NCBI RefSeq assembly: GCF_030272615.1
Contig: NC_081408.1
Coordinates: 203,755,113-203,819,112 of the forward strand
Origin: Cryptomeria japonica
Lineage: Eukaryota; Streptophyta; Pinopsida; Cupressales; Cupressaceae
Reading direction: 5' to 3'
DNA: 64,000 nucleotides
Shown: positions 11,868 through 22,621 of the stretch, in pieces
Position numbering within the stretch: position 1 is the stretch's first letter
Layout: every line of letters starts with the position of its first letter
Made by a program: the position numbers and the translations under genes
Notes under the pieces: generated by a model
Database searches by the model: none
What the model was told of the DNA's origin: nothing
What the model saw: the letters and a program-made list of their open reading frames with translations, nothing else

Positions 11868-11872
11868 TCAGG
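11868..11872. repeat. Copia-1 target-site duplication (right), TCAGG
   Basis: Exact partner of 5109-5113. The LINE-B ORF1 frame resumes in register after it. Confidence 0.9.
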
Positions 11873-12130
11873 TTGGAGCACACCTATCCCCTCTAGTAAA
11901 AACAAGAGATTCCCTAAATGTTAGAAATTATTTAGGGTCCCAATGGACATGTCCTCTTAGCCTAGATGGAGTTAAACCGTGTTTCATGGAATGTTAAGAA
12001 ACTAGAGTCCCTCGATAGAAAATATGTAGTTAAAAGATTCCTTGGGTTGTACAAGGATGTGGATGTCCTCATGATGCAAGAGATTAAGGAAGTTCAGTTT
12101 GTTGGCATATTAGAAAAAATGATAGTGAGA
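11873..12130 (+). pseudogene. LINE-B ORF1 tail and ORF2 start (endonuclease N-terminus)
   Basis: The ORF1 frame resumes after Copia-1. ORF2 opens at ATG 11966 and reads NRVSWNVKKLESLDRKYVV, then VLMMQEIKE, the first two conserved motifs of the LINE endonuclease fold (WNVRGLN and QEIK/QETK). Homology fades near 12130; the rest of the endonuclease and the reverse transcriptase are absent, replaced by the LTR-like piece at 12180. Confidence 0.7.
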
Positions 12131-12179
12131 ATCGATAATGGAATAACTATTGATGATATTGATGAACCGATATAAGCAT

Positions 12180-12955
12180 TGTTGGTGATGATATAGTTGA
12201 GATGTTTGATGACTTGATCATTAGTTTGTGTTGTCATTGATGGAAACTATGTCAACTGTGGTTACATTGTTTTATCATGTTATCTAAGTCATATATGATT
12301 GACTAGAAATATATGCAATGAATTGATAGTAAACTGGCAAATAGGACTTTAACTGGTAAATGTGAAACTATGTTATGCTTAAATAATTGGATCTAGAGAT
12401 TGATGATGAATTTGATGTTGTGGTTTGGAATTTGTGTTTGAGACATTGTAAGGAGTCAATGAATGAAACCACATCATGTTTTAGTTACCAAAAGTCATGT
12501 TTGTGATTGAATGATGTATGTTTTGTAGGGTTTTAGTAGGGTTTAAGAACCAACATTCAAATCTTATAACCAGTAATGATTTTGAGTTTGGCAATGTATC
12601 ACATTATGTTTGTAAGCTGGTGATGACATGGCTGAATCTGCATGAAGTGTTTAAATGATGTTTTGGCACAATTGAATATGTAATCTAATGGGAAACAATA
12701 AAGAAGATAGAAGAATGTTTTAAGGGTTTGATTGCTTAACAGATCGAAAGTGCGATGATGATTTATGATCATTCAACGGTTGTAATTGATTTGTAATTTG
12801 TTGTAATGATCCATATGGTGATCTATAATTATTTGTAAAGATCTGTGATGATCTATGATGTAAATCTTAGTATGAGGTTAGAGTTTCGTAAATAACTAAG
12901 TTTTAAAGTCTATTTAGGGTAAGTTTGTGATGATTTACTATGTTGGTGATCAAAA
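12180..12955 (+). repeat. Probable solo or truncated LTR fragment (plus orientation)
   Basis: Begins TGTTGGTGATG and soon contains TGTTGTCATTGATGG, like the coding-strand start of the Copia LTRs in this window (TGTTGG...GTCATTGATG). A TCAACGGTTG element typical of Copia U3 regions is at about 12773. I see no matching far end with a terminal CA, so it is either truncated or part of the deletion that removed the LINE-B RT. Several GATGATCTATGATG-like short repeats lie in its last 200 bp. Confidence 0.4.
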
Positions 12956-12959
12956 GAAG

Positions 12960-14240
12960 AGTGTGTGGCTGAACCAGTGTGGAGCCTAGGGGATTAGTAG
13001 TATTAAAAAATCTATGGAAGGCATGGAAGGAGGTGAGACACCTGCTCGTTGATAATAACATTATAAGAAATGAAGGAAAAATTTGTGCAAACAGTCAATC
13101 TAGTGGAAGCTCCACGATAAGGGTAAACCTTTAGCTCTTTTACGGGGATGCTCAGGAAAGTATTGGGTAGCAAGAGGCATCAAATTCTAAATTGATATCA
13201 TTAGGGATGGGTATTTGTTCTCATGGGCAGAGATTAGTGAGAAATTCAAGGTCCCTTGGTCTGAATGGAGGACATACAACATTATCTCCTTTTCTCTCTC
13301 CACCCTCGCCCTCCCTAGGGAACGAGACTGCAATAATCAGAGATGTACTCTATATAAATGGCTTAATGGTGTAGATATTACCAAAATTAAAGCCAAAGAC
13401 TTATACTCTCAAGAAGTCAACAACAATGAGATCTTCGACCACTTGAACTTTGCTGGAACACTTCCTACAGTGTGCCCACTTGGAACAAACTTCTTAATCT
13501 TCTCTGGAATAGCCTTGCTGAGCCTAAAATTAAGTTCTTTTTGTGATGTCTTTTGTTGCGTAAACTTCCTATTCCCTCCTATGATGGTCTTCCTAGTCTA
13601 TGTAAATGTTGTAGGGTCCTTGAGACTGTGATGCATATTTTCTTTGATTGTTTCTTTGCTAAAGAGGTGTGGAAACTTTTTGGTATTCATATCAATGGTA
13701 ATGTCTTCAGTTTGGAATGTGCACTAGTTATGTGTCGACTCTAGCAAAGTATGTTAATATCTTCTAGTTCATTCTCTCTTCAAAAAATTTGTGGTTTATT
13801 TAGAAAATTAGAAATAATGATTTATTAAATGACATTGAAAGGCTACTTACTGAGTCTCTCAAGAGACTGATCATGTTGAATGCTTCCATGCAGTTAACGG
13901 TGGTGATGAGGATTTCAAAGAAAATGTTTGAAAGACTTCTTAGTGATTGGCATGCATCTATGTTCACATGGGAGATATCCCATGGATTTACATGGAGGAG
14001 ATGGTAAGAGGAACGAACCTAGTTTGAGACTACTCTCAACAAATTCATGGTGGATTTGGAAAAGGAGAGAAAGGCGCAACCCCACCCCATTGCTACTCTT
14101 CCATTGGTCACTGTCTTACCATACTCCTCCTCTGAGGTTGTTGTAGCCATCCCCCTTGCTAACCAAGTGTCAAAGAGACTTATCTGGATGGACGGGCAAC
14201 TAGGGTGGACTGTATGGACTGAGGAAGATATAGTTCCATG
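12960..14240 (+). pseudogene. LINE-B ORF2, C-terminal part with zinc-binding RT-associated domain
   Basis: Three shifted frames together read as the C-terminus of a LINE ORF2. The plainest part is at about 13480-13720: an AEPKIKFFLWCLLLRKLP segment, then LCKCCRVLETVMHIFFDC, the cysteine/histidine cluster of the zinc-binding domain behind plant LINE RT (zf-RVT). A segment FSWAEISEKFKVPW lies before it. The frame ends with WTEEDIVP at 14240. No RNase H domain follows, unlike LINE-C and LINE-D, so this is a different LINE family. Confidence 0.7.
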
Positions 14241-14414
14241 ATGCTTGTTTTACACTAGACCGCTCTTTACTATAGTTTTTTTCTTTCTTTCTATGTCGTT
14301 TCCAGCTAATGTATAGTGACAAATCACCCTAACTATTGGTTTTTTCTTATACTCTTCAAGTTTTGAAAAGCTAAATATCTATGATGTACATCCTTTATCT
14401 TTGATAGAAACAAA
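14241..14414 (+). other. LINE-B 3' UTR and tail
   Basis: Pyrimidine-rich non-coding stretch ending in TTTGATAGAAACAAAA, directly before the right target duplication. The tail is short and A-rich rather than a pure poly(A). Confidence 0.55.
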
Positions 14415-14430
14415 AATAATGATGATGATG
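14415..14430. repeat. LINE-B target-site duplication, right copy
   Basis: Partner of 4382-4397. It is followed by TTAGTCTT, which continues the empty-site sequence seen at about 23790. Confidence 0.55.
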
Positions 14431-15301
14431 ATTTAGTCTTAAATAGATTTTTTCTTTAGTGAAGAGTTTAATAGAAATAATAATATAACATAATTTGGTA
14501 TCAATTTTTTTTTGTTATTGTGAATAATTTAATGAAAATGTAAAAATATGCTAACAAGAACATATTTAAACTTAATAATATTACCATACCTTATAGAATA
14601 ATTTAATATTAATTACAATATAATAATAATATATGTGGAATAATGATCAAATATGATATTTTCCATGTACTTTACCTATATACCCATAAATATAGGTATG
14701 CTAGTGGTGCTATACACATAAATAATAATATAATTATCTTATCTTTAATGGTAAACATTTATTTTTTAACATTTAAGAATGAGCATTGTTCAAGAAATTT
14801 AGCAATTATATTAAATGGTATAATTATAATGAGAAAATATTTTTTTTAAAACTCCTATCTTTTGTCATAATTTAATAATCATGTAGACATCAAAATATTA
14901 ATATTTAATAATAAAATAATCTTTAAATATATGAAAGAAGAAAGTTGATATCTCTCAGAATATTACATATATATATTTTAGATATGTATACTTATTATAT
15001 GCTATCCTTAATTTTATATATATATATATATAAACAAATATCAGACCGTAAAGAATATATATATATATATATATGCTCTCCTAAATTTACTGGCCAATTT
15101 AGAATTAGATTTTCCTCTATCATTCAACTGTTATTATTTTTTCTAGTCTTGATCTCAAAAAGTAAGAGAATGTGACATAAACAAGTAAATTACACTAAGT
15201 TTTCATATTTTCACTTGATCTACTCTCAAATACATGATTACGGAAAAATATGCTCTATATATTTAGACAAGAAAGATAAATGCATACATTTCTCAAGTTG
15301 T
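14431..15301. repeat. Paralogue of the host-gene intron 2 region
   Basis: Aligns collinearly by eye with about 23785-24704, including a GTGAAGAGTT block, a TGATATTTTCCATGTACTT block and the final TTTCTCAAGTTGT. It lacks the SINE present at 23964-24110 and carries two (TA)n tracts. The match stops at 15301, three bases before the position equivalent to the exon 3 splice acceptor, where Copia-2 begins. Confidence 0.75.
15016..15075. repeat. Two (TA)n microsatellites
   Basis: About nine TA units near 15016-15033 and about ten near 15055-15074. Absent from the paralogous stretch near 24480, which instead has (ACAT)n. Confidence 0.8.
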
Positions 15302-18300
15302 AACCATTTCTTACTTAACCATGCCACTAATTGAGATCTAAGGAGAAAAGATCCACCAACTATAATTTTCTTATCATCAACACTTCCTGCTCAATTTGTA
15401 TTAGTATAAGCTTTCAAAGTAAAGTTTGTTCCTTGGGATACCATAGTCCATCATCTTATATTCCTTTCAACTATCTAAATATATCTTTTACTGCAACATG
15501 TTACTCTTTCATTTCTTTTTGAAATATGGTTGCAAGACAAACACTATACATGATATTGAGTATTAGACAATCCTCCAATCATTGGTTTGTACTTGCTTGC
15601 ATCCATCTTAGAAGATTTATCATCATTAGTCAACTTGCATTTGGTAGTCATGGGAGTACATATGGGTTTGGAGTTCTCCACTCCAAACTTCTTCAACCAT
15701 TGTTTAACATATTTAGATTGAGAAATAAAAATACCTTTATTGTTTTGATTTACTTTTAATCCAAGAAATAAATTTAACTCACCAATCATAGACATTTCAA
15801 ATTCCTTCTACATCTCACTAGCAAATTTCTTGCACATATCATCATTACCACCAAATATTATGTCATCCACATAAACAATATCAATTAAGATCTTACTTGA
15901 TTAAAAACTGAAGTAGATATTATTGTTAGTAGACACTTTTTGAGAACCTTGATTCGGTAGACACTTTAACCTTCCATACCAAGATCTAGGTGCTTGCTTC
16001 AATCTGTTCAACACTTTCCTAAATCTACAAACAACAATCAAATCATCTGATAACTGAATCCTTTTGGTTGTTCAATATAGACTTCTTTCAATTCTCCATT
16101 CAGAAATATTAACTTCACATCTATTTGATAGACTTTGAAATCCTTATATGTTGCAAAAGCCAAAAACATCCTAATATCCTCCATTTTAGCAACATTAGCA
16201 TAAGTTTCTTTAAAATAAATTCCTTCAACCTATATGTAACCTTTGCATACCAATATTGTTTTGTTTCTCACAACCTAATCATCTTCATCTAGCTTATTCC
16301 AAAATACCCATTTCTCTTCAATAACATTCTTATTCGTCAGTCTAAGTACTAGGTCCCAAGTTTGTTTTTTCTCAATTTGATCCACCTCTTCCTTCATAAC
16401 TTTTATCAAATTATGATCTTTGTGGGATTTTTCATTTATCTTAAATTTATTCTCGAAAAGTAAACATGAAAGAACTTTCTCTCCAAAATATTTTCTTCTT
16501 GTAATGACACCTTTGGTTTTATCTCATATTATTTGATTCTCATAATGATTTTTCTGCATATACCTTGGGTTTTTTGATATAGTTGATGAAGCAACCTGAG
16601 TTTCTTTCTACTTCTCTTTATCTTTGTTCTTGTCTCCTCCTTCATCCGATTCCTACCCTGCATGAATAACAACTTATTTTGGAATGTTCTTATCAACCTT
16701 CACATTTGCACTTTCAAAAATCTTATTCAATATCTTATTATAACATCTACAAGCTTTTCTATTTGTAAAATAACTAAGAAATATACCTTCATCTGCTCTA
16801 CTATCAAACTTTCCAATATTTCCCTCGTCTCTTTGGATATAACATGTACTTCCAAAAACTTTGAAATTCTTAATAGATGGGATTTTTCCATAGCATATTT
16901 CATATGATGCCTTCCCAAATTTGTTTTTGAATAAAACTCTATTAATGCTATACACAAAAATGTGTATAGCTTCTCTCTAGTAAATCCCTAGTAGATGTGC
17001 TTCCTTGATCATGGTTCTTGCCACCTTATGAATAGTCCAATTCATCCTTTCAACTATGCCATCTTGTTGAGGTGTTCTAGGAGTTGATAATTGTCATCTA
17101 ATTTCATATTTCTTAGAGAAAGTATCAAATTCATCCTTAATAAATTATCCCCCTCTATCAAATCTTAGACACTTAATTCTCCTATCTGCTTCATTCTCAA
17201 CTCTAGCTTTAAATATCTTGAACTTTTCTAATGCTTTTGACTTTTCTCTTAGAAATACAACCGAAGTCATTATATAATGATCATTGATTAAGAGCATGAA
17301 ATAGCTCCCACCTTGTAAACTCCTTTTTCTGGTTGAACTGAATAGGTTTATGTGTATCGTATTCAAAAATCGAGTAGATGATTTCTCCTTTTCTCTGAAT
17401 GTTCATTTTGTCTGCTTTCCCACTTGACATTCTTTGCAAATACTTTTATTTGATTTAGTGAGTCTTGGTAATTCTCACAGCTTTTTTTATACTAATCTTC
17501 ACCAAATTGTCACAATTTATATGACATGTCCTCTAGTTCCAAAACCAACTCTAATTGATCTGAAATAATAAATAATTTCCTATACCAACTTCCAAATGAT
17601 ACATATCTCCACTAGTTTTTTTTCCCGCAACAATAATATTTATGGATCTCTTTCGGATCTCACAACCACCATCCTTGAAGACAACATTGTAAGCATTTTC
17701 ACACATCTATCCAACACTCAAAAGATTAAGATGCAAACCATTCACATAGTAAACATTGTTAGTGTTATGCTTTCCATAAAAGGTAATGGAACTAATTCCA
17801 ATGATTTGAGCAGTATAATCATCTCCAAATCTAACAAAACCACTATCTATTTATCAAGCTTTACAAACTTACTTTTATCACCAGTCATATAATTTAAGAA
17901 TCCACTATCAATCAACTATTCATTTCTATATCTCCTAACATGTAATGGTGAAGCATCAGTCTCAACAATCTTAGAGTTATTATATTTAGGTCCATCTTTC
18001 TCTACCATGAACAAACAATCACCATCCTCATAATTTGACTCATCATTTGAAATAGTAGCATCATCTCTAACATACTAGGCTTTCTTATTGATTTTTCCTT
18101 TGTTATCCTTAAACTTCTATTTTGATATTCTTCTCGGACATCTAGATGCATAATGACCAATTTTTCCACATTTAAAGCATTTAAGGGGTAACATACCTTT
18201 ATACATGTTGGTTCCTCTCTTCAGTTTTCTCACAAAATTTTCTTTCATTTCACCCATGCTCTCATCATATGAATCTTCATCTATAGCTTTTAATGCTTTA

Positions 18301-18864
18301 AAGGTCATTTCAGATTTTTCTTTTTCTCTGCCAAATTTCCTTATCTCAAATGCAGTCAAGGTGCCAAACAACTATTCTCTAGTGAATTTTGTTGGATAAT
18401 AGGTCTCCTCAATAGCTAAAGTATTGTCACTATAACTCTCCAGTAAAGTTATCATTATCTTATAAATCTCATCCTTTTCATCCAAAACATCACCAAGATC
18501 TATGATCCATTCTCAAATTCTCATACGTACCCTTGGCAGTATGAATTTTAGATAGATTGACTCTTTTATTTCCTTCATATGTACTTTTCAACCTTTCCCA
18601 AACTTCATAAGTAGTGTATAAAGCGACAACCTTCTCCAATTCAATTGTTGATAAAGCACTGAAGATAGCATACCTTAAATGCTCAATTTATTCATAAGCT
18701 TCAATCTCATGCAGTGTAGTAGGTCCATTTGTTGATGCCAAATACATAGTGTCCACAACTTTCTCGGTCTTGTAACTTAGTGAAATCATATATCCTCACA
18801 TCTTTAATTTCTAAAAACTATAGTCACATCCTTCAAAGGTAAGAATAGTCAATTTATATGCCAT
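15302..18864 (-). pseudogene. Copia-2 gag-pol remnants
   Basis: A possible start is ATG 18864 (MAYKLTI). The pieces run in Copia order: gag to about 18117 with knuckle CFKCGKIGHYASRC near 18140-18185; protease and pre-integrase area about 18000-17450; integrase 17366-17145 (NHYIMTSVVFLREKSKAL, RFDRGG) and 16955-16674 (VFGSTCYIQRDE); RT N-part about 16400-16050; RT C-part 15795-15544 (MSMIGELNLFLGLKV); RNase H start about 15460-15302. In the integrase the catalytic segment reads RFDRGG where RSDQGGEF is usual. No frame longer than about 90 codons survives. Confidence 0.8.
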
Positions 18865-18905
18865 CAGATCTCCTCAAGCAGATAGTCTCATTTTCTAGGA
18901 ACCAA

Positions 18906-18920
18906 AGCTCTTATACCAAT
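18906..18920 (-). promoter_or_regulatory. Copia-2 primer-binding site
   Basis: Coding strand ATTGGTATAAGAGC follows the LTR, one mismatch from the initiator-Met tRNA complement. Confidence 0.7.
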
Positions 18921-20028
18921 TGTTGAATGTTCCAGAAAACTAAGAGGGGGTTGAATAAGTTGTCAATGAAAACTTATCTTTCTTTTCACAAAATATAGAT
19001 CAAACAAATTAAATTTCACATTGCTTAACCATGAACATATGATAACATGAAAAGAGAACACACAAGAGACTATATATGATGTGGAAAACCCAAGAAGGAA
19101 AAAACCACAGTGAATGTTAGTTTTCATATAAAAAACACCTGTTAGGGTGACATAGATTAAGGTGATTTTTACGAGATGTCTCACTACCAGAAATATTCAC
19201 TGTAGGTTGTCTCAATGCCTAGCTAACATTGCTAGTAAAGCAAGGGCTCACTACCTAGAGGAAGAAAGAAAAAATCCACTACAAAGGCACAACCGCCACT
19301 CTATTGTAATGCCAAAAGAAACCTTAGACTCACTACCATCGATACAAAACAACATCAATAAACAACCACACTGATCAACCACTTCACATTACCAAAAATA
19401 GATCTTCCTTTTACAATTAAATTCCTTCTACAAAACTATCTTGATCATTTTTCTATTACAAGTGATCTTTATATATACTGATCTCTAGAATAGAATTTTC
19501 AAGTCAGTGAAGGAGATAATAAATCATAGCTCAAAAATAGGTCTTCTCTAAGTATTCTCGTGGTGCAAAGGAATGAAAAAGTGGACCATACCACAAATCA
19601 ACAACATGTTAACCAAATGTAGCAATCACTAGACCAAGAAGATAGAGCATCTAAGGTTAACCAGACCAAGTAATAACAATTTTGGAGTGCAAAAACACAT
19701 TTTAAATCATAATAATGAAGATACATGCACGAGAAACATAAATCCTAAAGTACAACAAAAGAATTGAAGATGTGAAGCAATGCAAAGCTTTGCAAACTCT
19801 ATTAGATGAACATCATCAACATAGCATAGACTTCCAGGGAACATCTTTTGGACCACTAAAACAAGAAAGAAGAATCTCAAAGCAATATCAACAGCATGCC
19901 ACAGATCCAGAATATATCTATAATAAGATAGAACATCCAGAACAAAACCAAACACTGAAACATAAAATCAGTACGTTGACATCAATGACAAACATACTGA
20001 AACATCATTCAACTTCACATTTGCAACA
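18921..20028 (-). repeat. Copia-2 5' LTR
   Basis: About 1,108 bp from TGTTGAATG to TTGCAACA. It has the GAGGGGGTTGAATAAGT block near its start and TTGACATCAATGACAAA near its end, as in the other Copia LTRs. No partner LTR exists in the window, so the far boundary is set by analogy. Confidence 0.65.
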
Positions 20029-20155
20029 AATGGTTTTATTGTATAGGTACGTGCCTAAATCAAACCTCATGTTCATGCTTCAACCTCCATAATAGGTATG
20101 ATGATAAAAAAGAGAGCTTACTCTTGGTATGGAAAAGGCTAAATATGAAATGAGA

Positions 20156-21284
20156 TGTTGATTTGACAAGCCTATACCTTACGATTGATATTGGGTGTGA
20201 TTCAGTTCTCTTTAAACAAGTCCTCCCAGATTTAATACAATAACATGAAAAATCATAAGAAAATCCCTAACAAAAATATTCTTGAAGATAAGTTGTCGTG
20301 TCTTGAAGCTCCTTGTACATAGATTTATCTTCAATGAAGGAATTAGGACTTGGAATGAAATTTCTATATGATAAAATGAATTATAGATGATGCCTTTATA
20401 TAGGGTTCACAATGTATTTCAACATTTATGCCAACTTCCAATGCTCATATCAAAATATTGGGATCAAGTTATAATGGCGGGAATTGAGGCTCACACACAT
20501 TTTATTTTGGGACCTTTTTGGAGGGACTATGTAGCAGTAGGGCACTACACACCATAATCCACCCACAAATGGGCAAACTAAAGATATTAACATTTCTCAA
20601 GTGAACAGTTACTTAATCTATAATCTTATATTCAAGTTTATTGAAAACTCGTATACAAATTATAGTGTCTATCTTATTTTTTATAATGCATTAAAAAAAT
20701 TACCAATATATAATTTGAAAAGAAAATAATTTTAACAAACTTTTGAATGAAAGATCTTGTGATGTTATTTATTTTAACCATTCTTTCAATAACAATAATT
20801 TTTATTTAATTGAATGAATCCTCATCTTTAACATTATTGGTATAAATCACATATAAGACAAAATTGAAAGAAAAATTGTATGCAAGCTCCAATTTATTAA
20901 TGTAATTGACTTGGTGATGTGTTCAATATAAGAATAGATTCTTTTGTAACTATTTTAATACTAGGAGGTTGACAGCCAAATTTAATGTAACCCTTTAGTA
21001 GACAATATCTATTACAATATGCTCTTTATATATTCTATTCGAAAATGTTTCCAATAATTTATTAATGGACATAATGTAATATATTGGTAAATGGCTACTA
21101 TAATCTAGTCAATGCATTTGGTGTTTAAATGGAGATATATGTCCGCACAATTAAAGCACATATGTTGACCACAATAGAAAATCTGTACAAACAGTTTTTA
21201 ATAATATATATGTGTTTGTTATTTTATACAAATCTTGAGGAATATTTTATAACATTATGTTGGATAAGAGAATGCCTTTTTAAC
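20156..21284. repeat. 1.1-kb tandem duplication, unit A
   Basis: 1,129 bp starting TGTTGATTTGACAA and ending GCCTTTTTAAC. Repeated with some divergence and small indels as unit B (21285-22380). Non-coding; contains a CCTTTATATAGGG stretch and a GGTTGACAGCCAAATTTAATG block in both copies. Confidence 0.88.
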
Positions 21285-22380
21285 TGTTGATTTGACAATA
21301 CTAAACTTTAGGATTGATAATGAGTGTGATTCAGTGCTCTTTAAACAAGTCTTCCCAGAATTAATACAATAACATGAAAAATCATAAGAAAAGCCCTAAC
21401 AAAAACTTTCTTGAAGATAAGTTGTTGTTTCTTGAAGCTCCTTGTACATAGATTTATCTTCAATGAAGGAATTAGGAATTGGAATGAAATTGCCATATGA
21501 TAAAATGAATTATAGATGATGCCTTTATATAGGGTTCACAATATATTTCAACATTTATGCCAACTTCCAATTCTCATATCAAAATATTGGGATCAAGTTA
21601 CAAATGGTGGGAATTGAGGCTCACACACATTTTATTTTGGGACTTTTTTGGAGGGAGTATGTAGCTAGGTGCAAAATTTGTAGCAGTAGGGGTCTACACA
21701 TCATAATCCACCTAGAAATGGGCAAACTAAAGATATTAACATTTCTCAAGTGAACAATTACTTAATCTATAATCTTATATTCAATTTTATTGAAAAATCT
21801 TATACAAATTATAGTGTCTATCTTATTTTTTAATAAGCAATTAGAAAATTATCAATATATAATTTGAAAAGAAAATAAATTTAACAAACTTTGGAATAAA
21901 AGATCTTGTGATATTATTTAAATAACACCAATTTTTCTTTGATTGAATGAATTCTCATCTTTAACATTACAGGTATAAATCACATATAAGACAAAATTGA
22001 AGGAAAATTTGTATGCAAACTCCAATTTATTAATATAATTGACTTGGTGATGTGCTCAATATAAGAATAGATTCCTTTGTAACTATTTTAATACTAGGAG
22101 GTTGACAGCCAAATTTAATGTAACCCTTTAGTAGACAATATCTATTACAATATGCTCTTTATATATTCTATTCGAAAATAAATCCAATCATTTATTAATG
22201 GACATAATATATTATATTCGCAAATGGCTACTATAATCTAGTCAATGAATTTGGCGTTTACAATTAAAGCACATATTTTGACCACAATAGAAAATCTGTA
22301 CAAACAGTTCTTAGTTATATATATGTGTTTGTTCTTTTATACAAATCGAGGAAAATTTTTTAAGAGATTGCCTTTTTAAC
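21285..22380. repeat. 1.1-kb tandem duplication, unit B
   Basis: 1,096 bp, direct head-to-tail copy of unit A. A five-base TGTTG occurs at the start of A, at the A/B junction and immediately after B. Unit B ends about 130 bp before the proposed TATA box of the host gene, so the duplicated DNA is its upstream region. Confidence 0.88.
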
Positions 22381-22513
22381 TGTTGTGTGTCCACCACCAC
22401 TACTTTTTTTTTTTGGATAAGATAAATAAAAGGTATTCAACTTTATCAAATCTTTCTTCGTTCCTCGTAATACTTTCAGCCTAGATAACTCATGATATTT
22501 TTACCTCTGTCAT

Positions 22514-22523
22514 CTATATATAC
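22514..22523 (+). promoter_or_regulatory. Candidate TATA box of the host gene
   Basis: CTATATATAC, about 100 bp before the ATG at 22622, which leaves room for a short 5' UTR with a pyrimidine-rich TCTTTTCTTCTCAACA stretch just before the start codon. Confidence 0.45.
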
Positions 22524-22621
22524 GTTCATTCAACTCTATTAATATGTAGAAAGCTCTCCCATACTTTGAATTCAAGTGCATTCATTGTTAAATAGAGAAG
22601 TTTCATCTTTTCTTCTCAACA

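Larger units (their letters stand above)
4398..14414 (+). mobile_element. LINE-B: L1-type LINE, split by Copia-1 and internally rearranged
   Basis: The element lies between imperfect 16-bp target duplications (4382-4397 and 14415-14430, 14 of 16 identical). Flanking DNA on both sides matches a single continuous region around 23740-23800, confirming an insertion. It has a 5' leader (4398-4581), ORF1, the start of ORF2, then a foreign LTR-like piece, the C-terminal third of ORF2, a 3' UTR and a GATAGAAACAAAA tail. The reverse transcriptase core is missing. Copia-1 sits inside ORF1 (5114-11867). Confidence 0.75.
15302..20028 (-). mobile_element. Copia-2: Copia element truncated at its 3' side
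   Basis: Minus-strand Copia element with only one LTR in the window (18921-20028), a primer site beside it and a decayed gag-pol to the left. The left end stops abruptly in RNase H (LVAWLSKK-like, about 15310); the last part of RNase H, the polypurine tract and the 3' LTR are missing. It has far more stops than Copia-1, so it looks older. Confidence 0.8.

Noticed and set aside
15331-15522. Plus-strand frames in 15300-18400 as small genes
   Set aside because: They are antisense to Copia-2 RNase H, RT and integrase remnants.
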